DNA from: Candidatus Zixiibacteriota bacterium
GTDB taxonomy: Bacteria; Zixibacteria; MSB-5A5; GN15; FEB-12
Length of the DNA: 48,398 nt
NCBI GenBank assembly: GCA_040753875.1
Contig: JBFMDV010000003.1
Location: 1 to 48,398, forward strand
Reading direction: 5' to 3'
A program made the translations under genes and the position numbers. Of this stretch, positions 7,932 to 17,666 are shown piece after piece. Every line of letters begins with the position of its first letter. Within the stretch, counting starts at the first letter, position 1. The notes under the pieces are model-generated. The model was given only the letters and a program-made list of their open reading frames with translations. It searched no databases and was not told the DNA's origin.

Positions 7932-9344
7932 ATGACACAATTAGCTGCAATGGACCGCGACATTGACCTCAAACGGGCAGTGGCCCTGATTTTGATAGCG
8001 AGCTTCCTGTTCGCAACCGTATTAGTGGCGATCGGACGTCCTCTGCCCGCACTCGCCCTTCTGACGGCACCGGCTGTCGCATATTTGTACGCATCGCCGC
8101 GCGCCTGTTTTTACATTTTTCTTGTCAGTATTGGCTTCCATCTGCCCTATTTCATAGGGACTTTTGCCCTTTGGCCGTTCGATATCGCCTTAGTGGTGCT
8201 GTTTTCCGCGATCCTACTGGACTTTCTGTTACACCGGCAGACCGATATCCGTCGCACCGAGTACGATCTGGCGTTCTTTTTCCTCATTGGCGCCACCTGG
8301 CTGTCGGCCCTGTTCGCTTTCGACCGATCCCAGGCGATCGTGCCCTCGTTTCGTATCATGGCAATCTACATTGCGTTCCGGGCGGTTTTCAAGATGTCTT
8401 CCGAGATCGGTGTGAGAAAAATAGTTCTATTCTATATCTGGCAGGTGTTCGCGCTGTCAGTGGTAAATATTTTCCTATTCCTGATGGCTGGCGGCAAAGA
8501 GCGCGTCTTTGGTCCATCGTGGCTGGCGTTTGAAAACTACAGCATGACGGCGGTGCCGATGGCACTCGCCTTTTTTATCTGGGCGGACTCCACGCGGGAA
8601 AGACTCATGTATGCCCTCGTTGCGATCGTCATTCTGTTTGCGGTGGCAGCATCCGGTTCCCGCGGCTCAATGCTGGCCATAGCGCTGGCGCTGCCGGTTC
8701 TGGTGATCGCAGCCCGGTGGAAGGCGTGTCGCGAAGGGAACCGGGGAGCAGTTCAGGCCGCCAATAGGATCATCGTCGTAGCTGGAGTCGGCGTTGCTCT
8801 GGTACTGTTTCTTGGAACAGTGCTCTTCGGCGGGTTTCTCGAACGAGTTGGTGAGTTAGTTGACTCGTTCACGCGGCCACAGGGAACAATAGCACTTCGG
8901 CTTGTCCTGTGGAAAGCGGCCATCGAGGGGTTTCTCACGAGCCCGCTCGTGGGGATCGGCATCGGCAACTACACCAGTGTCGACCAGATCATCCCCGCGA
9001 TCAAAGCTGAGCCGGTCTGGTATTACATCCGGGGAATGACTGCCCACAACGTGGTGCTTCATTATCTTGCGGAGACGGGAATCATCGGCGCTGCCGCATT
9101 GCTCACCCTGGCCGGGACCGGGCTGGCGACGGCACATCGGCGGTTCCGTCCGGCTATGGGCAACCGTGATACACAGGTAACGGCGGCGCTGTTCATCATG
9201 ATGGTTGTGTTTGTCATGAGCTTGTTCTTCATGCGGGCCTGGACCTGGTCTCAGGAGGGGTACGTGCTCGCGATCATATTTGGACTTAATGCCGCGTCGG
9301 GATGGGGCTGCCCCGGCGATTCATCGCAGACATGCCCAGACTGA
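7932..9344 (+). CDS. O-antigen ligase/polymerase family membrane protein
   Basis: This 470-residue inner-membrane protein has about ten to twelve hydrophobic segments and the O-antigen ligase (Wzy_C/WaaL) signature. ASGSRGSMLAIALALPVL comes first, then a periplasmic loop with LRLVLWKAAIEGFLTSPLVG, GIGNYTS and TAHNVVLHYLAETGIIG. Such proteins join or polymerise lipid-linked sugar repeats on the periplasmic side. It lies about 5 kb from the exopolysaccharide block at 14.4-21.4 kb and may act as its polymerase, since that block has none of its own. The 3' end overlaps the next gene. Family assignment is firm, but ligase versus polymerase cannot be decided from sequence. Confidence 0.85.
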   Translation: MTQLAAMDRDIDLKRAVALILIASFLFATVLVAIGRPLPALALLTAPAVAYLYASPRACFYIFLVSIGFHLPYFIGTFALWPFDIALVVLFSAILLDFLLHRQTDIRRTEYDLAFFFLIGATWLSALFAFDRSQAIVPSFRIMAIYIAFRAVFKMSSEIGVRKIVLFYIWQVFALSVVNIFLFLMAGGKERVFGPSWLAFENYSMTAVPMALAFFIWADSTRERLMYALVAIVILFAVAASGSRGSMLAIALALPVLVIAARWKACREGNRGAVQAANRIIVVAGVGVALVLFLGTVLFGGFLERVGELVDSFTRPQGTIALRLVLWKAAIEGFLTSPLVGIGIGNYTSVDQIIPAIKAEPVWYYIRGMTAHNVVLHYLAETGIIGAAALLTLAGTGLATAHRRFRPAMGNRDTQVTAALFIMMVVFVMSLFFMRAWTWSQEGYVLAIIFGLNAASGWGCPGDSSQTCPD

Positions 9345-10144
9345 ACCCGAAGAGGATTGCCGCCTTCCGGCGGAAGATACTTAGATTTTACAAACGGCAC
9401 GGCCGCGACCTGCCGTTTCGCCGCACGTGCGACCCCTATAGGATTGCCGTCGCCGAGATCATGCTCCAGCAGACGCAGGTGGAGCGGGTTGTCCCCAAAT
9501 ACGAGTCATGGGTCGCGCGCTGGCCGGACTGGCAGACGCTGGCCGAAGCAACAACTCGGCAACTACTCGCCATGTGGTCAGGGCTGGGGTACAACCGAAG
9601 GGCGTTGTATCTGGGGAAGCTGGCCCGTGACGTTGTGGAAAATCACGGCGGTGTTCTTCCATCTGACCCCTCAGTATTGGTGTCCCTGCCCGGTATTGGG
9701 CCGTATACGGCTCACGCGATTCTGATATTCGCCTTCAATCGACCGCTGGTCACGATCGACACCAATGTCCGGCGCGTATTACTTCATGAATTCGGGCTCC
9801 CAGCCACCTGTGCACGGAGCAAGATAGAGGCGCTGGCTGGTCAACTGTTGCCGAAACACCGCTCGCGGGACTGGCACAACGCCCTCATGGACTACAGCAA
9901 TCTGGCGCTTCCGAAGAAGATCTTCGGGATTCCCCCATTGACCCGGCAGACCCGGTTCGTGGGGTCGACTCGACAGATTCGCGGCGCGATCATCCGGCAG
10001 TTGACCCACCGAAAGAAAGTGCCGCTGGCTGAGATAGCGGGGGAGCTTGGTCGCTCGGTGGAAGATGTTCGGTCCGCCGCCGAATCGATGGCACGCGAGG
10101 GGATCGTGGTGGTTCGAAAAGGCAAGATTGGTCTGACCAATTAG
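9302..10144 (+). CDS. MutY-like adenine DNA glycosylase without Fe-S cluster, with C-terminal winged helix
   Basis: This HhH-GPD glycosylase should excise adenine opposite oxidised guanine. Numbered from 9302, the catalytic Glu is in EIMLQQTQV (Glu52), the helix-hairpin-helix is LPGIGPYTA (129-137), and the catalytic Asp is in TIDTNVRR (Asp153). The four cysteines that hold the [4Fe-4S] cluster in MutY/Nth are absent, since only two Cys occur and neither is in the right place. Instead of the NUDIX-like C-terminal domain that reads 8-oxoG, residues about 222-280 look like a small winged-helix domain (VPLAEIAGELGRSVEDVRSA). The start is uncertain: ATG at 9332 (MPRLNPK) would reduce the overlap with the upstream gene and fits family starts better. 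Confidence 0.85.
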   Translation: MGLPRRFIADMPRLNPKRIAAFRRKILRFYKRHGRDLPFRRTCDPYRIAVAEIMLQQTQVERVVPKYESWVARWPDWQTLAEATTRQLLAMWSGLGYNRRALYLGKLARDVVENHGGVLPSDPSVLVSLPGIGPYTAHAILIFAFNRPLVTIDTNVRRVLLHEFGLPATCARSKIEALAGQLLPKHRSRDWHNALMDYSNLALPKKIFGIPPLTRQTRFVGSTRQIRGAIIRQLTHRKKVPLAEIAGELGRSVEDVRSAAESMAREGIVVVRKGKIGLTN

Positions 10145-10252
10145 AGGCCGACCGCCGGCCCTTTTCTTCATCTTTGCTTTGCCAGAGTCGATACAATGAC
10201 AGTACATTGAGCCGGGGTTTAGAGAGAATGAAGCGCCAAACAAGGAGCAGCC

Positions 10253-11167
10253 GTGCAACGGCAGTATCGGATCGAGAATCGTAAGCTGATGGAGGTCGAA
10301 GACCCGCAGGCGCAGGTGGTTGTTCTTATTAACCCCGACGAGGCGGTGCGCAAGCAGCTGGTCGAAGAACTGAAGTTCGATGAGCACACGCTGAATTCCG
10401 CGCTTGACCCGGATGAGCTGTCGCGCCTTGAATTTGAGCCGGAGCATGCAGCGCTCATTTTCAAACGCCCGAGCAAGTACTCCGCTCACGAGCAGTTCGT
10501 GTTCCGGGTCGGCTCCGTGGGAGCGTTCCTGTTCAAGGAGCGACTCTATATCGTCGTTTCCGAGGACGTGCCGCTGTTCGACGGCAGCCAGGTGACACGG
10601 GCAACCTCGCTGGCCGGACTCATCTTAGGGCTGCTGCACCGGTCCATCATCCATTTCCGCGAGCACCTGAAGATCATCAACAAGATCTCCGACGACCTGC
10701 AGGAAAAGATCAACCGGTCGATGGAGAACCGTCACCTGATCAACCAGTTCGGTTTGCAGAAGAGCCTGGTGTATTATCTCAACTCGCTCAACTCTAACGG
10801 CGTGGTGCTGGAGAAACTCCGCAACAACGCCGCCAAGATCGGGTTCACGCCGGAAGAGCTGGAGCTTTTGGATGATACCGTCATCGAAAACAATCAGTGC
10901 CTGAAGCAGGCGGACATGTACTCCAACATTCTGGTGAGCTTGATGGACGCGCGGGCCTCGATTGTCAGCAACAACCTGAACGTGCTAATGAAGACGCTGA
11001 ATATCATCACGATCGCGATCATGGTGCCGACGTTTGTGGTGAGCGCATTTTCAATGAATGTCAGCATTCCCTTGCAGAACCACCAACTGGCATTCTGGAT
11101 GATCATGGGGCTGGCGCTGGCTTCGGTGGGGGGGTTTCTGACGTTCTGGCGCATCAAGAAGTGGTGA
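10253..11167 (+). CDS. CorA-family divalent metal transporter
   Basis: The GTG start at 10253 is supported by AAGGAG nine bases upstream. The 304-residue protein has the CorA plan. A mixed alpha/beta cytoplasmic domain (1-150) is followed by a long stalk helix (about 190-250, with charged heptads) and two C-terminal membrane helices (about 250-268 and 278-298). It ends in a basic RIKKW. The family signature GMN, at the mouth of the pore, reads SMN here (Ser267-Met268-Asn269). Variants of this triplet occur in divergent CorA proteins and can change ion choice, so magnesium should not be assumed. It stands alone, although the same orientation and short gap would allow read-through to the HDAC-like gene. 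Confidence 0.88.
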   Translation: MQRQYRIENRKLMEVEDPQAQVVVLINPDEAVRKQLVEELKFDEHTLNSALDPDELSRLEFEPEHAALIFKRPSKYSAHEQFVFRVGSVGAFLFKERLYIVVSEDVPLFDGSQVTRATSLAGLILGLLHRSIIHFREHLKIINKISDDLQEKINRSMENRHLINQFGLQKSLVYYLNSLNSNGVVLEKLRNNAAKIGFTPEELELLDDTVIENNQCLKQADMYSNILVSLMDARASIVSNNLNVLMKTLNIITIAIMVPTFVVSAFSMNVSIPLQNHQLAFWMIMGLALASVGGFLTFWRIKKW

Positions 11168-11192
11168 GGCGGATCGCACCCTTTACCGCTTC

Positions 11193-12179
11193 GTGTTTCA
11201 TGATAGTCACTGTGTGAATCTCCCTCCTGTAGAGACGAAAACCGTGATCGGCTACTACTCACATAAGCTTTTTCAGAGACATCTTGAGGGGTTCGGGCAT
11301 GTGGAGAGCCCGGAGCGGCTTCGGGCAATTAACACCATGCTCGACAATAGTCCGGTCAGGCAGAAGTTGACCGTGGTCGAGTCATCGCCGGCCGAACTGG
11401 AATGGCTGACGCGGGTGCATGATGCGGCGTATGTCGATAGCATTCTATCGCTGAATATCACCGATCCAGTATTGCTGGATTGGGGGGACACGGTGGCGAC
11501 AAGTGATTCGCCGCACGCGGCGCTCTATGCAGCGGGAGCCGGAGTACAGGCATGCCGGGCGGTGCTAAAGGGGGAGTATGATTTGGCGTTCTGTGCCGTG
11601 CGACCGCCGGGGCACCACGCCGAGAGGGACCGGGCGATGGGGTTCTGCATTTTCAACAACGTTGCGGTTGCAGCGGCTGACCTTCTGGAGTCGGGAGCAT
11701 TGAGCCGAGTGGCGATTGTCGATTGGGATGTGCATCATGGGAATGGGACGGAGCGGATGTTTGTCGAGGATGACCGGGTGCTGTATATCAGCTTGCACCA
11801 GTACCCGCACTATCCGGGGAGCGGGCACGCCTCAATGACCGGCAAAGGGAAGGGGGTTGGGTATACGATGAATCTCCCGATAAGCGCGGGGGCAGGCGAT
11901 GACGAATACCGTGCAGCATTTGAGACTCGGGTCATTCCGGCGCTCGATGCATTCAAGCCTGAGTTCGTTCTGATATCGGCCGGATTCGATGCACACCGCG
12001 ATGACCCATTGGCGGAGATCAATCTGAGCAGTGCGATATTCGGCGAGCTTACGCGGATGCTTAAAGCGTGCGCACGAAAGCACTGTGGTGGGATGATCGT
12101 GTCGATGCTCGAGGGGGGATATAACCTGAGGGCACTCGCGGAATCAGTTGAGTGTCATTTGCAGGCGCTGGCGGAGTGA
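11193..12179 (+). CDS. Histone deacetylase/acetoin-utilisation (AcuC-like) family deacetylase
   Basis: This zinc deacetylase of the arginase/HDAC fold has all main motifs: RPPGHHAE with the two catalytic His, DWDVHHGNGT with zinc ligands, SAGFDAHRDDPL with the third ligand, and EGGYN near the C-terminus with the catalytic Tyr. Bacterial members remove acyl groups from protein lysines or from polyamine-like molecules, and sequence alone does not tell which. The protein is about 310-328 residues. The first 17 residues of the longest frame look non-homologous. GTG at 11244 (then IGYYSHKLF) is a good alternative start. No acetyl-CoA synthetase or acetyltransferase partner is nearby. Confidence 0.9.
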   Translation: MFHDSHCVNLPPVETKTVIGYYSHKLFQRHLEGFGHVESPERLRAINTMLDNSPVRQKLTVVESSPAELEWLTRVHDAAYVDSILSLNITDPVLLDWGDTVATSDSPHAALYAAGAGVQACRAVLKGEYDLAFCAVRPPGHHAERDRAMGFCIFNNVAVAAADLLESGALSRVAIVDWDVHHGNGTERMFVEDDRVLYISLHQYPHYPGSGHASMTGKGKGVGYTMNLPISAGAGDDEYRAAFETRVIPALDAFKPEFVLISAGFDAHRDDPLAEINLSSAIFGELTRMLKACARKHCGGMIVSMLEGGYNLRALAESVECHLQALAE

Positions 12180-12180
12180 G

Positions 12181-14241
12181 TCAGCGAATCTCGGCCAGCC
12201 GTTCTCTCAACTCATCGACAGACACGGCGGGGAGGCGGCAGACCGAATTGACGCAGACAAACGCTTTCACTTGTCCGTTCGCCGCGCGTCCTTCGAACAA
12301 AGGGGAATTCGCAGTGCCGCTGGGGCTTATCGCCAACAGCCTGTTGGGGCTGTAGCGGCGATAGATTTCGGCCAGTATGGCGTCGCGCATCGGACCATTG
12401 CCGACAACCACAATCTCAACCTTATCATTGAGCATGTAGTCAAGCGCCAGAAGCGCTGAGGCCATCCCGCCCGGGTAGCGACTCATCTGGCCGGAAACTG
12501 TTTTGAGGGCGCGTTCGGCGGCATCGAGAAACGCGGCGTCTTCGGTCAATCGGTGCAACTTGAACAGGTTGTGAATCATGATCGAGCCGGCCGATGGGAT
12601 AGCGTTGTCGATCTCGTCTTTTGGCCGAACTATCAAATCCGGTTGATTGTCCGGCCTAAGATAGAAGCGGTTATCCGCGCCAAGGAATAGAGCGACGGCA
12701 TGTCGTGCCATGGTGACTGCCAGTTCGAGCCAATGCTGATTGGCGGCACCCGGGTCAGTTTCGTAGAGGTCGAGCAGTCCGCGAACGTAGAAGGCATAAT
12801 CCTCGAGGAATTCACCGCCTGAATGTACGCTTTGTCGATACGCGTGGGTGAGGGTGTTGTCACGGTACATCGTGTGCTCTACAAAGTGCGCGTTGGCGAT
12901 CGCCGCAGCCAAGTACTTCTGGTCGAGTGTTATCTGGTACCCCCGCGCACACGCCGAGAGCGCCAGGCCGTTCCAGGAACTTAGAATCTTATCGTCGGTG
13001 AGCGGGCGGACTCGTTCCCCTCTCGCCTGAAGCAGCCGTGCTTTGCACTTTTCGAGATAGGTATTGAACCGTTCGGGCGCTTGCTCGTTTGAAATGCGCT
13101 CGGAGGCGGCATCGACATGGAGGATATTCCTGCCTTCGAAATTACCGGTCGCGGTGACATTGAAGTACGCCAGGAACGGATCGGCCTCCCCGCTGAGTAA
13201 CCCTCTGATCTCGGATTCGGTCCACAGATAGAAACGCCCCTCTTCACCTTCGCTGTCGGCATCGAGCGCCGAATAGAACCCACCGCTTGAATCGGTCATT
13301 TCACGAAGCAGAAAATCGAGTGTCTCTCTGACTACCCCACGGTACTCATCTTTGCCGGTAATTTGGTACGCCTCAGTGTAGGTCGATACGAGTAGGGCAT
13401 TGTCGTACAGCATTTTTTCGAAATGCGGGACCAGCCAGCGCTCATCGGTGGAGTACCGGGCAAATCCGCCGCCGATCTGATCGTAGACGCCGCCGTGAGC
13501 CATCGAAGTCAACGCTTTCTCGACAGCCAGCAGGTAAGCGAGGTCGCCGGTGCGACGGTAGTGCCGGAGGAATAGGGACAGTTCGACGGCGTGCGGGAAC
13601 TTCGGGACCTGACCAAAACCGCCGTGAACGTGATCAAAACTCTTCATCAGGCTTTCGGCGCCGGCAGCGACCATGCTTTGGGACAGAAGGGCGGAATCGG
13701 TTTCGCGGGCAAGGTGCTTATTGATCTCTTCGAAGATGCCCTGTGCCGACTCGACGATATGGCTCGGACTTTCGTCATACGCTCGGGCTATCTCGGTAAT
13801 CACTTTCATGAATCCCGGTCGCCCGTACCGGTCATCGGGCGGGAAGTAGGTACCGGCGAAGAACGGCTTGAGGTCAGGAGTCAGGAAGATCGACATCGGC
13901 CAGCCGCCTGAGCCGGTCATAGCCTGCGTGAAGGTCATGTATATTTGGTCCAGATCCGGGCGCTGCTCGCGGTCGATTTTGATGCTGATGAAGTGCTCGT
14001 TCAGTATTCGGGCGATCTGTTCGTTTTCGAACGACTCCCGTTCCATGACATGGCACCAGTGGCAGGCAGCATAGCCAATTGACAGGAATATCGGACGGTT
14101 GAGTTTTTTCGCTTTGGCCAGCGCTTCGTCATTCCACGGATACCAATCCACAGGGTTGTGGGCGTGTGACAGGAGATAAGGGGAGCTTTCTCCGGCCAGA
14201 TGGTTGGTGTGTCGTGAAGTTGCCGCCGCTGTATCCGCCAT
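12181..14241 (-). CDS. DUF255 thioredoxin-domain protein (YyaL/SPATA20 family)
   Basis: The family phrase [21 protein letters not shown] opens the homology. A thioredoxin-like domain with the ACHWCHVME active-site region follows, then a long alpha/alpha-barrel resembling six-hairpin glycosidases. That barrel includes [28 protein letters not shown] and [10 protein letters not shown], as in YyaL and human SPATA20. The biochemical role of the family is unsettled. I start it at ATG 14241, where GGAAGGCGG lies just upstream. The longest frame goes on to 14298 but adds nothing conserved. This gives 686 residues, the normal family length. It ends two bases after the stop of the convergent HDAC-like gene. 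Confidence 0.92.
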   Translation of the reverse strand: MADTAAATSRHTNHLAGESSPYLLSHAHNPVDWYPWNDEALAKAKKLNRPIFLSIGYAACHWCHVMERESFENEQIARILNEHFISIKIDREQRPDLDQIYMTFTQAMTGSGGWPMSIFLTPDLKPFFAGTYFPPDDRYGRPGFMKVITEIARAYDESPSHIVESAQGIFEEINKHLARETDSALLSQSMVAAGAESLMKSFDHVHGGFGQVPKFPHAVELSLFLRHYRRTGDLAYLLAVEKALTSMAHGGVYDQIGGGFARYSTDERWLVPHFEKMLYDNALLVSTYTEAYQITGKDEYRGVVRETLDFLLREMTDSSGGFYSALDADSEGEEGRFYLWTESEIRGLLSGEADPFLAYFNVTATGNFEGRNILHVDAASERISNEQAPERFNTYLEKCKARLLQARGERVRPLTDDKILSSWNGLALSACARGYQITLDQKYLAAAIANAHFVEHTMYRDNTLTHAYRQSVHSGGEFLEDYAFYVRGLLDLYETDPGAANQHWLELAVTMARHAVALFLGADNRFYLRPDNQPDLIVRPKDEIDNAIPSAGSIMIHNLFKLHRLTEDAAFLDAAERALKTVSGQMSRYPGGMASALLALDYMLNDKVEIVVVGNGPMRDAILAEIYRRYSPNRLLAISPSGTANSPLFEGRAANGQVKAFVCVNSVCRLPAVSVDELRERLAEIR

Positions 14242-14437
14242 GTTGTTTCCGCCTTCCATGTTCGCCTGCAGGTTCACGGGCCGAGCGATGACCAGCAAGG
14301 CAACTATCTGCCCGACCAGTCAGATACGTATGCCTGCAGCCCGTGTTTCGCTGCGGCGCTCGCACCGATATGAACTCATACGGACTACAACAGTCTATGT
14401 TAATGATTGGTTCTACTTTGAAGATATCAAGTTGACG

Positions 14438-15901
14438 TCAGTCGGACAGGTCGAGCAAGGCAGAGGCGAAGGCGGACAGCGTTAGATTGAAAAACGGTAG
14501 CGTGCGGATTTCGCCGGAGTGATGACTTCGATTCGTGATGCGGTCAAGCCCGGCCGTGGCGTCGATATAGAAATGGCCCAGCGCAAACCCTTTGAATCCA
14601 ACTGAAGCAGTCAGTGTCTTCTGGACGACACCGGTCGGGAACGGTTCATCGTAATCGCCGATAACGTCCAGCCACGGCGCGCTCCAGATGGCATCGACTC
14701 GTCCCTCTCCCTGGCGCCAATAAGAGAGATTAATGGACGCGCGTTTCGATTCTCCAAACCATCGATACAAACTCACGGAACCCAGGTCATAATCATTACC
14801 GAGCGCATTGCCGACAGGCTTGTTCTCGAAAAGAACTCGGTTTCTGGGAAGTACCTGATTAAACGTCCAGTTGGTCACCCGGCTGTATTCGGCATTAACA
14901 TCCCACGATGGCGCCAGGTCGGTTAGATACGCCCCCAGCAGAACGCCATACTCGTTCGGCTCTTGATCCGCCTGAACTTTTTTTTCAATCTGGAGATCAT
15001 CGATTACGACCTGGCCGTACAGTTTGAATCCAACTCTTGGTTTGACCGTTATGTCGAATCCGACCAGGGTGTTATCCTCGGTCCCTTCGTTTAGTTGTGC
15101 TCCATGATAGAAGATGAGTGGATTTAAGTAAAAGAGGTCGATCTGTCGGCCCGCGCCGCCAAAAACAACGGTTTCAAACAGCCCGACATTCAGTCGGTTC
15201 GCCAGAAGATGCAGATCAACACGGTGCCCCGCAAAGTATCGGTATTCGTACTGCGGAACTGAATCGTATTTGGGTGTGAGACCATCGAGTCGCGCCAGTC
15301 GATATGATATGGTCAACCTTCCCAGCCGCACCTGATACGCCAGCCCGTCCATAATGGCATTCGAAGCCAGAGCCAGTGACCGGCGCGGTCCCCAAAACGA
15401 GGCGAATCGTCCAAGCGTAATATCGAATCGCTGCGACGAGTACTGTGCAAACCCCTGCTCGACATCGCCGGCCAAGCCGCGCCATTTCTTGCCGTGGTAC
15501 GACGGGTCCTTGGCGCGCGCTTCATCGAGGACGAAATTTGCGTACACGAAGAGATGGCCGAGCGGTCGTGCGGCGACGCCGCCCCTGAGTGATTCCCGCC
15601 CAAGCGCGCGGCTTCCCTGGCGTGAGTGAAACTGCTCACCGGCGAAACCGAAGAGGCAGATCGTCGAACTATCAATCTCGGACAGTTGCTGGAATGGATG
15701 GGCAGGGTACCGAATCCAGTCAAAGCAATATGGCCCGAGCTGGTAATCGAATCGGTCGACCGAGAGTGCATCGAGGCGCTCAAGTCGGTCATAGACAAAC
15801 TCATACTCAGCCTGACCGACAGGAAGAAGGCCTCCGGCGCGAGATAAGGACCAGGGGAGTGCGAGGAATGTCAGGAGAATGAGCGATGTTTTCGTGCGCA
15901 T
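14438..15901 (-). CDS. Wzi-like capsule-assembly outer-membrane protein
   Basis: From ATG 15901 the protein has 487 residues and begins with a signal peptide (MRTKTSLILLTFLALPWSLS). The rest alternates polar and aromatic residues like a beta-barrel. Phrases such as RFASFWGPRRSLALASNA and DLFYLNPLIFYHGAQL match the capsule-assembly Wzi family, which anchors surface polysaccharide to the outer membrane. It lies last in the minus-strand exopolysaccharide block, 72 bases after the sugar transferase, so co-transcription is likely. The longest frame starts at 15973, but the extra 24 residues are hydrophilic and precede a clear signal peptide. A generic porin is the alternative, but the context favours Wzi. 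Confidence 0.72.
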   Translation of the reverse strand: MRTKTSLILLTFLALPWSLSRAGGLLPVGQAEYEFVYDRLERLDALSVDRFDYQLGPYCFDWIRYPAHPFQQLSEIDSSTICLFGFAGEQFHSRQGSRALGRESLRGGVAARPLGHLFVYANFVLDEARAKDPSYHGKKWRGLAGDVEQGFAQYSSQRFDITLGRFASFWGPRRSLALASNAIMDGLAYQVRLGRLTISYRLARLDGLTPKYDSVPQYEYRYFAGHRVDLHLLANRLNVGLFETVVFGGAGRQIDLFYLNPLIFYHGAQLNEGTEDNTLVGFDITVKPRVGFKLYGQVVIDDLQIEKKVQADQEPNEYGVLLGAYLTDLAPSWDVNAEYSRVTNWTFNQVLPRNRVLFENKPVGNALGNDYDLGSVSLYRWFGESKRASINLSYWRQGEGRVDAIWSAPWLDVIGDYDEPFPTGVVQKTLTASVGFKGFALGHFYIDATAGLDRITNRSHHSGEIRTLPFFNLTLSAFASALLDLSD

Positions 15902-15973
15902 AGAGCCATCCGTGGCGCGCCCGGCGTGGTGACCTGCGTCATGGAACGCCTTCACTGCAACGAGACGCACCAT

Positions 15974-17371
15974 TCACTGGCCGGTCCCTTTCAGCACGGC
16001 CGGGACGGTCTTGACCAAGATCTTGGCATCAAGTCCCAGCGACCAATTATCGATGTATTCCAGGTCGAGTCGCATCCAATGATCGAAATCGATCGCGTTC
16101 CGCCCGTTCACCTGCCAAAAGCAGGTGAGTCCCGGTTTCACCGACAGTTTGCGCCGTTGCCAGGGTTCGAACGCGCTGACCTCGGAAGGAAGCGGAGGTC
16201 GCGGCCCCACCAGCGACATGTCCCCTTTCAGCACGTTCATCAATTGCGGAAATTCGTCTATGGAATACTTGCGAAGCAGACGTCCCGTCCGCGTGATGCG
16301 CGGGTCATCCTTGATCTTAAAGACCGGGCCGGACATTTCATTGCGGTGCAAGAGTTCCCGTTTGCGGGATTCGGCATTGCATGCCATCGTGCGGAACTTG
16401 TACAGCGTGAACCTTCGGCCATTATGCCCCATACGTTCCTGTTTGAAGAAGACCGGCCCGCGGCTGTCGATCTTGATGGCAAGGGCAGTCAGCAAAAACA
16501 TCGGAAATCCGACCACCATAATACCAAACGCGACCATTCGGTCAACGCCGGACTTGATTGTCTGTGTGAATCGCCTGGTTGGCGCCGGATGGTAGACCAT
16601 GGCAGCCGAGCCGTTGAATCGAGCCAACTGGGGTTGGGAGAGCTTGGATGGATAGAGGTCCGGCAGCAACCAGACCGTAATGCCCATCCGCTCGGCGGCG
16701 GCAAAAAGTTGCCCCGAGGCGCCAATCTCATCGACTCCAAGCGCGACTACCAGAGCGTCTATTTGTTGCGTAAGTGCAATTCTTTCTATGTCGCGGGGGT
16801 GTCCGATAAGTGGAATGTCCCGGTAACTCCAGAGGCCGGTTCGCTGAAAATCAAGGAAGCCGACAACACAAGCCTTCATTTCCGGGTGAGCCAGCAGATT
16901 GTCCGCGACTCGCCGCGCTTTGGCGTTGGTGCCCAGGATTACGACGCCGTGGGATGCCGGGGTGTGACGCGGGCTGTTTTGTCGATTGATCGCAAACCGC
17001 GCCAACAGGCTTGCCGATCCGGCCAGCAGCAACTGTCCTGCGAAGTTGGCCGTCACTAGCAAGGAGGCCGCGCCGACTGTTATGGGCCAGCGGAGTATAA
17101 AACAGGCTGCAAACAAGCCGAGTCCGAAGAGCAATTCTTCGATTATGAGATCCTTGTAGTTCCGCCGGTGCCGTCCGGCGATGACGTGTCTTTCTCGCCT
17201 CAGCCAGGTTGTTGCGATCCTGATTGCCACAGCCGCGACCGGTACTTCAAACATCCATACTTGCGACCCTCGGCTGAAGAAAAGAACGCTCGAAAATGCG
17301 CCAAGCGTGACAAATGCTTCACACACCCGACCGACCAGAAATGAGATGAGACTAATTCGCGCGTGCTGCAT
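15974..17371 (-). CDS. Polyprenyl-phosphate sugar-phosphotransferase (exopolysaccharide initiating enzyme)
   Basis: From ATG 17371, with GGGAGA just upstream, this 465-residue protein has N-terminal membrane helices (residues 1-130), a CoA-binding-like Rossmann domain (about 140-240, VVILGTNAKARRVADNL) and a membrane helix near 275-300. The catalytic bacterial sugar transferase domain closes it. That domain carries KIDSRGPVFFKQERMG, LYKFRTM, SIDEFPQLMNVLKGDMSLVG (the Asp/Glu catalytic segment) and PGLTCFWQVNGR. It should transfer a sugar-1-phosphate from a nucleotide sugar to undecaprenyl phosphate, the first step of polymer assembly. The open frame continues to 17914 without homology and overlaps the next gene, so I reject that longer start. 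Confidence 0.93.
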   Translation of the reverse strand: MQHARISLISFLVGRVCEAFVTLGAFSSVLFFSRGSQVWMFEVPVAAVAIRIATTWLRRERHVIAGRHRRNYKDLIIEELLFGLGLFAACFILRWPITVGAASLLVTANFAGQLLLAGSASLLARFAINRQNSPRHTPASHGVVILGTNAKARRVADNLLAHPEMKACVVGFLDFQRTGLWSYRDIPLIGHPRDIERIALTQQIDALVVALGVDEIGASGQLFAAAERMGITVWLLPDLYPSKLSQPQLARFNGSAAMVYHPAPTRRFTQTIKSGVDRMVAFGIMVVGFPMFLLTALAIKIDSRGPVFFKQERMGHNGRRFTLYKFRTMACNAESRKRELLHRNEMSGPVFKIKDDPRITRTGRLLRKYSIDEFPQLMNVLKGDMSLVGPRPPLPSEVSAFEPWQRRKLSVKPGLTCFWQVNGRNAIDFDHWMRLDLEYIDNWSLGLDAKILVKTVPAVLKGTGQ

Positions 17372-17666
17372 GGTTCTCCCTGCTTTCCCCGGGTTCGTGT
17401 TGGCCACCTGAGTCGTGTGTCTGGTGGCAGCGCGCCGCGGTCTGGGCCGCTCGGCGCGCTTGCGGGGCGATAGCTCCCGCGACGATCTCCCGGTGCCGTT
17501 CCCCGTATGTTGTCTATCGGAAGAAATCTCGCGACCTACACCTGTCCGTTGCGGCGATATCTGGTCTGCAGTCCGTCGCCTGTGAGGATTGGCCGGCCGA
17601 CGGTACGTGGTGTGCCGCGGTCTGGAACCGTTTTGGACCAGTGTCGGAGAATCGGCGGGCTGCACG
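17372..17666. other. 295-bp gap with a strong hairpin inside the exopolysaccharide block
   Basis: No gene is seen. At about 17429-17460 a perfect 9-bp inverted repeat (AGCGCGCCG with CGGCGCGCT, 14-base loop) would form a stable hairpin in the minus-strand transcript, roughly 60-90 bases before the sugar-transferase start. There is no T run after it, so it is more likely an mRNA processing or stability element than a terminator. Confidence 0.4.
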
